Below, one piece after another: positions 6,590 to 13,537 of a stretch of 19,695 bases of DNA. The notes under the pieces were generated by a model. The model was not told where the DNA came from, made no database searches, and saw only the letters and a list, made by a program, of their open reading frames with translations. The DNA is from Spirochaetales bacterium (lineage in GTDB: Bacteria > Spirochaetota > Spirochaetia > DSM-27196 > PWMO01): positions 1-19,695 of the forward strand of contig SKLB01000037.1 in NCBI GenBank assembly GCA_007123465.1, read 5' to 3'. A program made the translations under genes and the position numbers. The stretch's first letter is position 1. Each line of letters opens with the position of its first letter.

Positions 6590-7716
6590 TGGCGGTCCCA
6601 CAGGCAGTCTGCACACGATGGGCTGTTGGCATAGCAGTCGGCAGTAGTATCGGCGATGTAGTCGCAGCCTTCGCGCAGTTCGCAATCGGGACACGAAGGG
6701 TAGAGTTTGTTGCCTACCTGATGGCGAAACCACAAGTAGTCGCGGCTGTTCCAGATCTCGCTGACAGCGCTATCGGCGATGTTGCCGAATGTATGCGGTA
6801 CCACGGCGCGCCAGCGCCCCTGGTAGTACTCGCGGCTCTCGTGCAACAGGCGGTAGCACGGGGCGACCTCACCGTCGTGACGGATGACCGCCGCGTTGTT
6901 GTCCACGAAGCTGCAGCGGCGTTCTGTACGCAGGTGGAACTCGGGGCGTTGAACCTTGGCGCGATAGCGCAACGCGTCGATAAACGGCTCCAGAATGTCT
7001 CCCTGATTCTTCCACGCTACGCGGTTCTGTCTGCCGGTGTGCCGGCTGAAGATCAGGGAATCTGATGCCATCGATTCTTCCATCGGCAACAGGTTGGAGA
7101 GGATGAACTCGTTGACACCCAGCTCCACCATCTCTCTGGCTTCGCTGGACAGCCGGTCAAGCGTGTCTGCGGTGAGAATCCATTCAAGGGTGATACGCGG
7201 GTGATTGGCGCGCGAGTTGCCGCCACGGTGGGTGCGCCGACGTTCGGCTACCTTGCTGATGGTGTCTTTCAGTCCGGTAGCCTGCACGTGGCCGACCGCA
7301 CCACACTCGTAGCTGGTGATAATTCGGTCGATTTCCTGCTGCAGCAGAAAGTCGATAAGCTCGTCATCCAGCAGTACACCGTTTGTCTGTACGTCTACAA
7401 CGGTGCCGTGCTGTTTGAGTGCCTTGATAACCTCGCGCAAGCGCGGATGCAGCAGCGGCTCGCCTATTCCGCCGATCAGCGCCGCCTTGAGCTGCGGCAG
7501 CGCGCCGATCTGTTGCAGCAGCGCGTCCAGCACCCGGTCAGGCATGCTGCCGAACTCGGCGCTGAAGTTGTTGCGAAAACACATGCGGCAGCTGAAATTA
7601 CAGCGATTGGTAAGCTCGATGTACAGTTTCTGGAGTTTGTTACTCTTGTAGAGCACAAGCTCCCCGCCGGAGAAGGGATAAACCTCCCGGGAAGCCATTG
7701 TGTTAGGGGAGCTCAC
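6571..7716 (-). CDS. SPASM radical SAM protein, probable tungsten-enzyme maturase
   Basis: This 381-residue protein has the radical SAM cluster motif Cys39-x3-Cys43-x2-Cys46 in TNRCNFSCRMC, GGIGEPLLHP in the SAM-binding strand, and a cysteine-rich C-terminal SPASM-type domain (CSF, APCYR, SCPDC, EGC, ADC, SCADC) able to bind extra Fe-S clusters. NCBI/TIGRFAM knowledge includes a family of radical SAM 'maturases' found beside tungsten cofactor oxidoreductases; position and architecture fit it, but the chemistry is not established. It lies upstream of AOR on the same strand, with a 200-bp gap that has a separate AOR promoter. The GTG at 7716 has an AAGG about 9 nt upstream; an ATG six codons later lacks a ribosome-binding site. 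No precursor-peptide gene for a peptide-modifying SPASM enzyme is seen nearby. Confidence 0.85.
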   Translation of the reverse strand: MSSPNTMASREVYPFSGGELVLYKSNKLQKLYIELTNRCNFSCRMCFRNNFSAEFGSMPDRVLDALLQQIGALPQLKAALIGGIGEPLLHPRLREVIKALKQHGTVVDVQTNGVLLDDELIDFLLQQEIDRIITSYECGAVGHVQATGLKDTISKVAERRRTHRGGNSRANHPRITLEWILTADTLDRLSSEAREMVELGVNEFILSNLLPMEESMASDSLIFSRHTGRQNRVAWKNQGDILEPFIDALRYRAKVQRPEFHLRTERRCSFVDNNAAVIRHDGEVAPCYRLLHESREYYQGRWRAVVPHTFGNIADSAVSEIWNSRDYLWFRHQVGNKLYPSCPDCELREGCDYIADTTADCYANSPSCADCLWDRQILICP

Positions 7717-7736
7717 GTCAATAACCTTGGGTGCAC

Positions 7737-7763
7737 ACTATCATATATTACACAGACGGTCAA
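7737..7763 (-). promoter_or_regulatory. Weak candidate promoter of the radical SAM gene
   Basis: TTGACC (7763..7758, 5 of 6) and GATAGT (7742..7737, 4 of 6) are 15 bp apart on the minus strand in an AT-rich stretch, about 20 bp before the GTG start. The spacing is short. It is the best match in the region for a gene that must start here. Confidence 0.28.
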
Positions 7764-7801
7764 ATACGCCGGCATAGCCAGTCGCAAACAGTCTTCTGCC
7801 C

Positions 7802-7827
7802 ATCGTTATGTCAGATTGCATAACGAT
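7802..7827. promoter_or_regulatory. Operator-like inverted repeat, ModE/TunR-type candidate
   Basis: ATCGTTATG (7802..7810) and CATAACGAT (7819..7827) form a perfect 9+9 bp inverted repeat with an 8-bp spacer. The outer CGTTAT/ATAACG halves closely resemble the E. coli ModE operator, which I recall as ATCGCTATATA and TATATAACGAT around 6-7 bp. It stands in front of a tungstate transporter and overlaps the probable tup -35, so metal-dependent repression of uptake is the natural reading. No ModE or other regulator gene lies in the window. Confidence 0.6.
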
Positions 7828-7844
7828 TTCACAGCTGTTATGCT
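7816..7844 (+). promoter_or_regulatory. Candidate promoter of the tupABC operon
   Basis: TTGCAT (7816..7821) and TATGCT (7839..7844), each 4 of 6, are 17 bp apart. The -35 falls inside the right half of the operator-like repeat, so bound repressor would block it. The matches are moderate. Confidence 0.35.
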
Positions 7845-7875
7845 GCGCGCACTACGTTGCCACGCAGCAGGTTGA

Positions 7876-7892
7876 CACCACCGTTGGTGGTG
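7876..7892 (+). other. Perfect 7-bp GC-rich hairpin in the tupA leader
   Basis: CACCACC and GGTGGTG flank a three-base GTT loop. It lies in the predicted untranslated leader of tupABC, about 160 bp before the start. There is no T run after it, so it is not a standard intrinsic terminator. It could stabilise the leader or be part of a larger fold. Confidence 0.4.
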
Positions 7893-8053
7893 CAGCCGGC
7901 TATCGCTGCTCCGGAGCGTTTATCAACTGGTTCCAGCAGTACAAGTGTGACATTGTGTGCACGGCCGCAGTCGACTCACAAGGAGCTGCGCTGTTCCAGC
8001 CGGTCCATAGCCAAATCCCGGATAGTGTTCTTCCTGTGTGAGGAGAGACCAGT

Positions 8054-8893
8054 ATGATTGCAAAGACGTCAATGGCAATGACTTCGCTGTTGGTGGCGAC
8101 GTTGGCGTTCAGCATTGTGCCGCTGTTTGCCGCCGGACGGACACAACGCGCTAATGCAACGCGGCTGGTGCTGGCCACCACTACCAGCACCGAGAACAGC
8201 GGCCTGCTGGCCGAACTGCTGCCGCCGTTTGAAGCGCGGCATAACGCGGTCGTGGATGTGATTGCCGTTGGTACCGGGCAGGCGCTGCAGATCGGGCGCA
8301 GCGGTGACGCCGATGTGCTGATGGTGCACGCGCCGCAGCTGGAGCGCGCCTTTGTGGCCGACGGTTACGGAATCAAACGGGTCTATTTCATGTACAACGA
8401 CTTCGTGCTGCTGGGTCCCGCGGAAGATCCGGCCGGGGTGGGTGGTACAGCAGAGGTCAGCGAGGCGTTTGCGCGAATTGCCCAAGCACGGGCAGAGTTC
8501 ATTTCGCGCGGCGACAACTCGGGAACGCACGTCAAGGAACGTGAGATCTGGGATCTTGCGGCTGTCGACACCACCGGCGTCTGGTATCGCGAAGTCGGCC
8601 AGGGAATGGGCGCGGTGATCACGCTGGCCAACGAGCGGCGGGCCTACACGTTGGCTGACCGAGGCACCTATCTCTCCTATATCGGGGGTGTTGAGATCGG
8701 TGTGCTATATGAGGGTGACGCCTTGCTGTTCAATCCCTATGGCATCATTGCGGTCAACCCTGAACGCCATCCACACGTCAAGCTGGAACTTGGGCAGGCG
8801 CTGATCGAGCACGTAACATCGCCACTGGGACGAGAGCTGATTGCCGGCTATCGCGTAGGCGGTGAGCAGCTGTTCTTCCCTGACAACGATTAA
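8054..8893 (+). CDS. tupA: Tungstate ABC transporter substrate-binding protein TupA
   Basis: The 279-residue product is exported by an N-terminal hydrophobic signal (about residues 8-27) and should bind tungstate in the periplasm with high affinity. The mature start LATTTSTENSGLL is the hallmark of TupA/WtpA-unlike tungstate binders, followed by DVIAVGTGQAL, a GDADVLMVHAP segment and FISRGDNSGTH, all typical of TupA. There is no lipobox Cys. The start ATG is preceded by GGAG about 8 nt upstream. It is first of tupA-tupB-tupC and is preceded by an operator-like palindrome. TupA usually discriminates strongly for tungstate over molybdate, in keeping with the AOR nearby; the specificity itself cannot be proved from sequence. 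Confidence 0.93.
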   Translation: MIAKTSMAMTSLLVATLAFSIVPLFAAGRTQRANATRLVLATTTSTENSGLLAELLPPFEARHNAVVDVIAVGTGQALQIGRSGDADVLMVHAPQLERAFVADGYGIKRVYFMYNDFVLLGPAEDPAGVGGTAEVSEAFARIAQARAEFISRGDNSGTHVKEREIWDLAAVDTTGVWYREVGQGMGAVITLANERRAYTLADRGTYLSYIGGVEIGVLYEGDALLFNPYGIIAVNPERHPHVKLELGQALIEHVTSPLGRELIAGYRVGGEQLFFPDND

Positions 8894-8911
8894 TGCGATA
8901 ACCTCTGCGGT

Positions 8912-9613
8912 ATGAATCTTGCTTCGTTGATCGAGGCGTTGCGGCTGCTCGTGATCTGGGATCGTGAGTTGGCCGCGATAACCTTCAACTCGCTGCACTT
9001 CGCCATCGCCTCAACGCTGATAGCGGCGCTGATCGGTACCCCGATAGGCGTGGTGTTTGCGTTTCGCGAGTTTCGCGCCAAACGCACCGTTGTTGCGGCA
9101 ACCCACACCCTGATGGGGCTGCCGACGGTGGTGGTAGGACTGCTGGTGTTCTCGCTGCTGTCGCGCTCCGGTCCGCTCGGTGGTCTTGGTTTGATGTTCA
9201 CTCCCACCGCGGTGATCATCGGCCAGGCGGTCCTGGCGCTGCCGATTGTTGTCTCACTGGTCTACGGCGGGCTGGCAAGGCTCGATCCCGAGCTGGCCGA
9301 GACGTTGCAGACGCTGGGTGCAACGCGGCTGCAGCGTACCGTCAAGATTGTACGCGAGGGGCGTATCGCGGTGGTATCAGCAATTCTGACCGCCTTTGGG
9401 CGTGTGGTTGGCGAGGTGGGAACGGCCATGATGCTCGGCGGCAACGTACGCTGGTATACGCGCACCATCACTACCGCCATTGCGCTGGAGACCCAGAAGG
9501 GCGCCTTTGCTCTCTCGGTGGCGCTGGGCATTGTGCTGATGACGGTGGCCTTCGGTGTCAATTTCGGGCTCAACTATCTGGTCCGCTTCCGGCCGGGGAA
9601 CAGGGCCATATGA
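8912..9613 (+). CDS. tupB: Tungstate ABC transporter permease TupB
   Basis: A 233-residue integral membrane protein with about five to six hydrophobic spans and the cytoplasmic EAA-type loop that docks onto the ATPase (ELAETLQTLGATRLQRT, roughly residues 130-146). GLPTVVVGLLVF and AFGRVVGEVGTAMMLGGN are characteristic of the TupB/ModB-type permease. It forms the inner-membrane channel for tungstate delivered by TupA. It starts 18 bp after tupA with only a poor ribosome-binding site, and its stop overlaps the tupC start (ATGA), which implies coupled translation. The length is normal for TupB. Confidence 0.92.
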   Translation: MNLASLIEALRLLVIWDRELAAITFNSLHFAIASTLIAALIGTPIGVVFAFREFRAKRTVVAATHTLMGLPTVVVGLLVFSLLSRSGPLGGLGLMFTPTAVIIGQAVLALPIVVSLVYGGLARLDPELAETLQTLGATRLQRTVKIVREGRIAVVSAILTAFGRVVGEVGTAMMLGGNVRWYTRTITTAIALETQKGAFALSVALGIVLMTVAFGVNFGLNYLVRFRPGNRAI

Positions 9614-10614
9614 GCCCGGCGATCGAACTGCGCGGCTTGCGTTTCAGCTACCCCGGCACCGCCAACACCGAGCCGACGCAGTTTGGTGGCCAGGCGCTGC
9701 TGCAGATTGAGTCGCTGGCGGCTCAGGCCTCCGAGATCGTGGTGCTGATCGGCGATAACGGCTGCGGCAAGACAACGCTGCTCAAACTGCTGGCGGGATT
9801 GCTGATCCCCGACGGCGGTTTGGTCGGGGTGCACAACGGTCCGGCGCTGTTGGTGCACCAGCGCCCCTACCTGTTTGCCGAGAGCGTCTACGCCAACGTG
9901 GCGTGGCCGCTGAGAATCCGCCGGCTGCCGCGGAACGATGTGCGCCAACGTACGCTGGCGGCGCTGGAACAGGTGGGGCTGACGCAGCTGGCGCGGCGCT
10001 GGGCGCCGTCGCTCTCCGGTGGTGAGAAGCAGCGTGCGGCCATTGCGCGCGCGCTGGTACTGCAACCGCAGGTGCTGCTTCTGGACGAGCCTACGTCCAA
10101 CATCGATGCCGCCTCAATTGCTGCGGTGGAGCGCGTGCTGCGCTCGCAGGCCGCGTGCGGTCGAAGCGTCATTATGAGCACGCATAATTTGCCTTCTGCC
10201 TATCGGCTTGCCGATCGAATTGTGCCGATGAAAGAGGGGCGGCTGCGGCCGGTTGCCGTCAACATCCTGCGCGGCTGGGCTCTCGATCCGGGAGACGAGC
10301 ACATCGGGCGGTTTCAGGTCTGCGGTGGTCCGCAAATCTTCTGCCCGGCAGCCCGCGGTCAATATACCACCGCGGTGGTCCGCATGGATGACATCATTTT
10401 GTCGACCGGGGCGACTGCCACCAGCGCGCAGAACCGACTGCAGGGGGATGTGCGCGCGGTCGAGTTGACTGCCGGCGAGCTGGCGCGAGTCGAGATCGAC
10501 TGCGGCTGCCGGCTTGTGTCGACGGTGACGCACCGCTCGGTGGACCAATTGCGGCTGCGCACGGGAAGCCGCTTGTGGGTGACGTTCAAGGCGTCGGCGG
10601 TTGAACTCTACTGA
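9610..10614 (+). CDS. tupC: Tungstate ABC transporter ATP-binding protein TupC with TOBE domain
   Basis: The 334-residue ATPase energises tungstate import. It has Walker A GDNGCGKTT (48-56), Q-loop Gln84, signature LSGGEKQR (135-142), Walker B VLLLDEPT (155-162) and the switch His192. Unlike minimal TupC proteins of about 210-240 residues, it continues into a C-terminal region ending in a TOBE/Mop-like domain (about 271-334: SAQNRLQGDV ... LRTGSRLWVTFKASAVEL). In ModC-type proteins such domains bind oxyanions, so it may sense internal tungstate or molybdate and shut the transporter down (inference). The insert between (about 210-265) contains two cysteines and is unassigned. The gene ends in a 7-bp tail-to-tail overlap with the MFS gene. 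Confidence 0.92.
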   Translation: MSPAIELRGLRFSYPGTANTEPTQFGGQALLQIESLAAQASEIVVLIGDNGCGKTTLLKLLAGLLIPDGGLVGVHNGPALLVHQRPYLFAESVYANVAWPLRIRRLPRNDVRQRTLAALEQVGLTQLARRWAPSLSGGEKQRAAIARALVLQPQVLLLDEPTSNIDAASIAAVERVLRSQAACGRSVIMSTHNLPSAYRLADRIVPMKEGRLRPVAVNILRGWALDPGDEHIGRFQVCGGPQIFCPAARGQYTTAVVRMDDIILSTGATATSAQNRLQGDVRAVELTAGELARVEIDCGCRLVSTVTHRSVDQLRLRTGSRLWVTFKASAVELY

Positions 10615-11771
10615 GGATTCAAACGCGACAGGCGCAGCGACAGCAGCGCCGCAACGGCACAGAATAGCGCCGGAAGGCCGAGCGCCAGCGTGAAGTTGCC
10701 CAGGCGGTCAAACAGGTGCCCGGCCAGCAGCGGATAGATGCCGGCGCCGCCGATAGCAGTGAACACCAGGCCGTAGTAGAGTCCAAAACGCTTCTCGCCA
10801 AAGAACGTGACCGTAGCGGCCGGAAAGAGGCTGAATATCGTACCGTAGCCCAGACCGATCATGGCCACCGCCAGCGAAAGCAGGACTGCGTTGTGCGCGC
10901 TCAGCGACAGCAACAGCATCAAAGTCATGAACACAAAGGTCAGCGTCATAGACCGGGTGCGCCCGATGCGGTCCGAGATAATGCCGCCCACCGGCCGGCC
11001 AATAGCGTTGAACAGCGCAAACAAGGAGACCGTCAGAAATCCCTCGTGCAGAGACGCCTGAACCCGCGCTATGCGGTCCAGATGTGTGGCAAAGGTCAGC
11101 CCGGAAGTGGTCGACAGCAGAAACATCAGCCACAACAGCCCGAAGCGGCGGTCTCGCAGCACGCGGTACCATGGAATCTCCGGCGGGTCGTGCGACTGCT
11201 GCTGATCGAGCTGCGGTGGATTGCTGACCCAGCGTGATAGCAGCAGCGTGCCGACCATCAGCATGAGGCCGCTTACCACAAAGGCGGTTGTCACGCTCTG
11301 CTGCACCAGCAGGTGCACCAGCGGAGACATGACGATTGCCGACAGGCCAACGCCGGTCACCACAACTCCGGCAACCAGCCCACGACTGCGCGGCGGAAAC
11401 CATTTCATAGCTGCCGGTGTGACCGATCCGAAGCACGCCGCCAGTCCCGTGCCAAACAGACCTCCCCAGACAAGCGCCATCGGCAGCGGGCGTACCATAA
11501 ACGCGCTGACGAGGAACGCCGATCCCACCAGTAGCGCGCCAACGGTAACAACCGGCCGCGGTCCCAGACGGTCCTGCGCTCTGCCGGCTGCCACCATCGA
11601 GACCGCGTAGCACACAATGAACACCGTGTAGGGCAGGGCGGTTTCGGCCTGCGACCAGCCCAGCTCGCGGCTGAGTCCGCGGGCGTAGATGCTCCAGGCG
11701 TACGAGATACCGACCAGGAAGTTGATTCCCATGCCGGCGATGGCGACTTTCCAGCCCTGATAGAGTTTCAT
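10608..11771 (-). CDS. MFS transporter, OFA (oxalate/formate antiporter-like) family
   Basis: The 387-residue product is a 12-span major facilitator. The N-terminus (MKLYQGWKVAIAGMGINF, then GISYAWSIYARGL) and the GRAQDRLGPRP loop between spans 2 and 3 are typical of the OFA family, which includes oxalate/formate exchangers and carboxylate transporters such as YhjX. The motif WFPPRSRGLVAGVVVTGVG in span 4-5 is also characteristic. The actual substrate is unknown; small carboxylates are likely, which would suit an aldehyde-oxidising organism, but that is inference. The ATG at 11771 is chosen because it gives the family N-terminus; an ATG at 11804 lies inside a strong hairpin. There is no clear ribosome-binding site. 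It is downstream of the NCS2 permease. Confidence 0.87.
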   Translation of the reverse strand: MKLYQGWKVAIAGMGINFLVGISYAWSIYARGLSRELGWSQAETALPYTVFIVCYAVSMVAAGRAQDRLGPRPVVTVGALLVGSAFLVSAFMVRPLPMALVWGGLFGTGLAACFGSVTPAAMKWFPPRSRGLVAGVVVTGVGLSAIVMSPLVHLLVQQSVTTAFVVSGLMLMVGTLLLSRWVSNPPQLDQQQSHDPPEIPWYRVLRDRRFGLLWLMFLLSTTSGLTFATHLDRIARVQASLHEGFLTVSLFALFNAIGRPVGGIISDRIGRTRSMTLTFVFMTLMLLLSLSAHNAVLLSLAVAMIGLGYGTIFSLFPAATVTFFGEKRFGLYYGLVFTAIGGAGIYPLLAGHLFDRLGNFTLALGLPALFCAVAALLSLRLSRLNPQ

Positions 11772-11793
11772 GGGGTGTTCAACGTATTGCAGA

Positions 11794-11817
11794 CGGGCCA
11801 CCATTGCTGGTGGCCCG
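11794..11817. terminator. Perfect 10-bp hairpin between the two transporter genes
   Basis: CGGGCCACCA and TGGTGGCCCG pair perfectly around a 4-base loop that reads GCAA (a GNRA loop) on the transcribed minus strand. It starts 6 bp after the NCS2 permease stop and ends 22 bp before the chosen MFS start. No T run follows on either strand, so it is not a canonical intrinsic terminator; it may attenuate read-through or protect the upstream mRNA 3' end. Confidence 0.5.
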
Positions 11818-11823
11818 CTATAA

Positions 11824-13377
11824 TCAGACCGGGTGCTGTCCGCTCTGTGAAACCGTCTCGGAACGGTCAGGGGTAACCTCGGGCGTTTTGAGGTAGCTGA
11901 ACCCGTAGCAGAACACGGCTACGATCAGATAGCCGATGACAAACTCGTTCTGCAGCCCTCCGCCCATGAACTGCAGCCGCGGTGCGTGCATCAGGCCAAA
12001 GGCCGCCATTACCGCCATCGTCAGACCGATTGCCGAGGCCTTCTTGTACTGCTTGTCGATCAGGAAGACCGTGATTGCACCCCAGAGCAGTGCGGTAAAC
12101 ATGGCGCCCTGCGTCAGCGGCATGATTGCCGGAGAGATGTCGTGAAGTATGGCTGCACCGGCCGGAAAAGCGTCGATCTCGCCACGGTTTATGCGCGTGC
12201 CCAGGTAATTGGCGAAGTACGGGATCATTGCCAGCGCTACCGCAGGCGCGTGGCGATGCGGCGACTTGATAAAGGCGTTGGCCACCATCACAATACCAAC
12301 GTAGACCAGGATCGGCGCGATGACTTCAATCGGAATGATGCGCGAGACCGCACCTACCAGGCCCAGCGCTGCGGCTACCAGGAAGACCCCACCGTTGAGG
12401 ATCGAGTAACCGCGGCCGGCGTTCATTTCCTTGGCGCCTACCGAGGCAATGTAGACGGTGGTGGGCAGAATGCCGCCAAACAGCGCGCCCAGAATAGTTC
12501 CGGCGCCGTCTGCAAACTGCGATTCCCTGACATCGTAATCATCACCGAGGGCCGAAACCGCCTCGACGTTGTTCATCGTCTCAACAAAGTTGTAGACCGA
12601 GATCGGGATGATAACCGCCAGCAGGTAGGAATACTCGCCGAACAGCAGGCCAAGCCCCTGGAACGCGGCCAGCGTTGGCAGCGGGATGTAGATTCCCAGA
12701 TCGCCGGCTGCAGCGGCTACGTTTGCCGGATCCGATACACCCAGCAGGTAGGCCAGCACGGTACCGAGTACAATCGCCAGCAGCGCTGAAGGGATCTTGA
12801 ACGGCATTGCCGCACGCGAGATCAGTCCGATCATGATAATCACCAGCACCACCGAACCTACAATCGGTGCAGCGAAGGTCTTGAAGAAGAGCTCACCGGC
12901 AATGAAGGTCAGCGCCACACCGGCCAGGGCACCGAGCATGGCGGCACGCGGCAGAAATGTTCTGACCGCCCGTCCTATGAAACCGCCGAGCACCTCGATC
13001 AGCCCGCCCAGTACGCAGGCGGCAACCGCAATCTGCCAGGCGGTCTCGTGGTCTCTGGTAATAGAGAGCGCGCCACCGGCGATGATCACCATGTAGATGA
13101 ACTGAACCGGAGTGCTCAAGCCGTACGAGAGCGCGGTTACGTCTGTGCGTCCTTCCTTGATTGCCAGACGCTTGGCCATGTTGGCGTAGTAGAAGTTGCC
13201 GGCCGCAACAGCGATTGCTGCGCCGGGGATCATGCGTCCGAATACAATCGCCGGCGGGAACCCCATACCGACCATTGTAATCGACAGCCAGGCGAAGTTT
13301 GCCAGGTTGTTCTGGAACAGGGCCCAGAATCCGTTTACATCATCCTTGCGAAATAAAGGATACTCTACCGAAGCCAT
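11824..13377 (-). CDS. NCS2-family permease, AzgA-like (nucleobase transport type)
   Basis: This 517-residue membrane protein has about 12-14 hydrophobic segments. NFVETMNNVEAVSALGDDY and ADGAGTILGALFGGILPTTVYI match the two signature regions (spans 8 and 10) of the NCS2 xanthine/uracil/ascorbate transporter group, and the overall form with FLPRAAMLGALAGVALTFIA is nearest the AzgA-like branch. Substrates of that branch include purines; this protein has no detail that fixes one. It has a strong ribosome-binding site (GGAGGG, 6 nt before the ATG) and its own promoter. Purine import beside pterin-cofactor genes could feed a molybdenum hydroxylase elsewhere, but no such enzyme is in the window. 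The C-terminal 20 residues are hydrophilic and unremarkable. Confidence 0.85.
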   Translation of the reverse strand: MASVEYPLFRKDDVNGFWALFQNNLANFAWLSITMVGMGFPPAIVFGRMIPGAAIAVAAGNFYYANMAKRLAIKEGRTDVTALSYGLSTPVQFIYMVIIAGGALSITRDHETAWQIAVAACVLGGLIEVLGGFIGRAVRTFLPRAAMLGALAGVALTFIAGELFFKTFAAPIVGSVVLVIIMIGLISRAAMPFKIPSALLAIVLGTVLAYLLGVSDPANVAAAAGDLGIYIPLPTLAAFQGLGLLFGEYSYLLAVIIPISVYNFVETMNNVEAVSALGDDYDVRESQFADGAGTILGALFGGILPTTVYIASVGAKEMNAGRGYSILNGGVFLVAAALGLVGAVSRIIPIEVIAPILVYVGIVMVANAFIKSPHRHAPAVALAMIPYFANYLGTRINRGEIDAFPAGAAILHDISPAIMPLTQGAMFTALLWGAITVFLIDKQYKKASAIGLTMAVMAAFGLMHAPRLQFMGGGLQNEFVIGYLIVAVFCYGFSYLKTPEVTPDRSETVSQSGQHPV

Positions 13378-13424
13378 GCGTTTCCCTCCTCACTCTCGTA
13401 GCTGGGTCATTTTTGAAGCACCCA

Positions 13425-13452
13425 ATAATAGCACGGTTCCTGCATCGGACAA
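13425..13452 (-). promoter_or_regulatory. Candidate promoter of the NCS2 permease
   Basis: TTGTCC (13452..13447, 4 of 6) and TATTAT (13430..13425, 5 of 6) are 16 bp apart on the minus strand, 48 bp before the permease start. The -10 is good and the position sensible. It probably also serves the MFS gene downstream. Confidence 0.5.
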
Positions 13453-13537
13453 AGGAAAATATTGCCCGGGTTTTGCGCGCACGGGCTTGCTGCGGCGCGG
13501 ATCTCGCACTATCCTTGAGACATAACAGGAGGCATCA

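Larger units (their letters stand above)
7717..8053. other. 337-bp divergent regulatory region between the maturase gene and tupA
   Basis: No convincing gene is seen here. From left to right it holds a weak minus-strand promoter, an operator-like inverted repeat (7802..7827), a plausible plus-strand promoter overlapping it, a GC-rich hairpin (7876..7892), and the tupA ribosome-binding site (GGAG near 8042). The predicted tupA leader is about 200 nt, long for a simple promoter region, and may hold further RNA structure. I do not recognise the Moco/Tuco-like fold of the AOR leader in it. Confidence 0.6.

Noticed and set aside
7201..7875. Long plus-strand open frame opposite the radical SAM gene
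   Set aside because: It is the complementary shadow of a well-supported gene in a GC-rich sequence, with no ribosome-binding site or recognisable product.
7872..7906. TTGACA at 7872 as the tupA -35
   Set aside because: No acceptable -10 at 16-18 bp; the nearest candidate (TATCGC) is about 23 bp away.
7808..8041. A 77-codon plus-strand frame ending just before the tupA ribosome-binding site
   Set aside because: Its codons look fairly native and it contains six cysteines, but the ATG lies within the operator-like repeat and upstream of the likely tup transcription start, has no ribosome-binding site, and the product matches nothing I know. It could be a remnant of a gene; not supported as a CDS.
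10708..11613. 301-codon minus-strand frame overlapping the MFS gene in another frame
   Set aside because: The product is rich in Gly, Arg and Trp without domains; the other frame encodes conserved MFS spans.
11986..12789. 267-codon plus-strand frame opposite the NCS2 permease
   Set aside because: Composition is Arg/Gln/Asp-rich and unlike a real protein; it is the antisense of conserved membrane segments.
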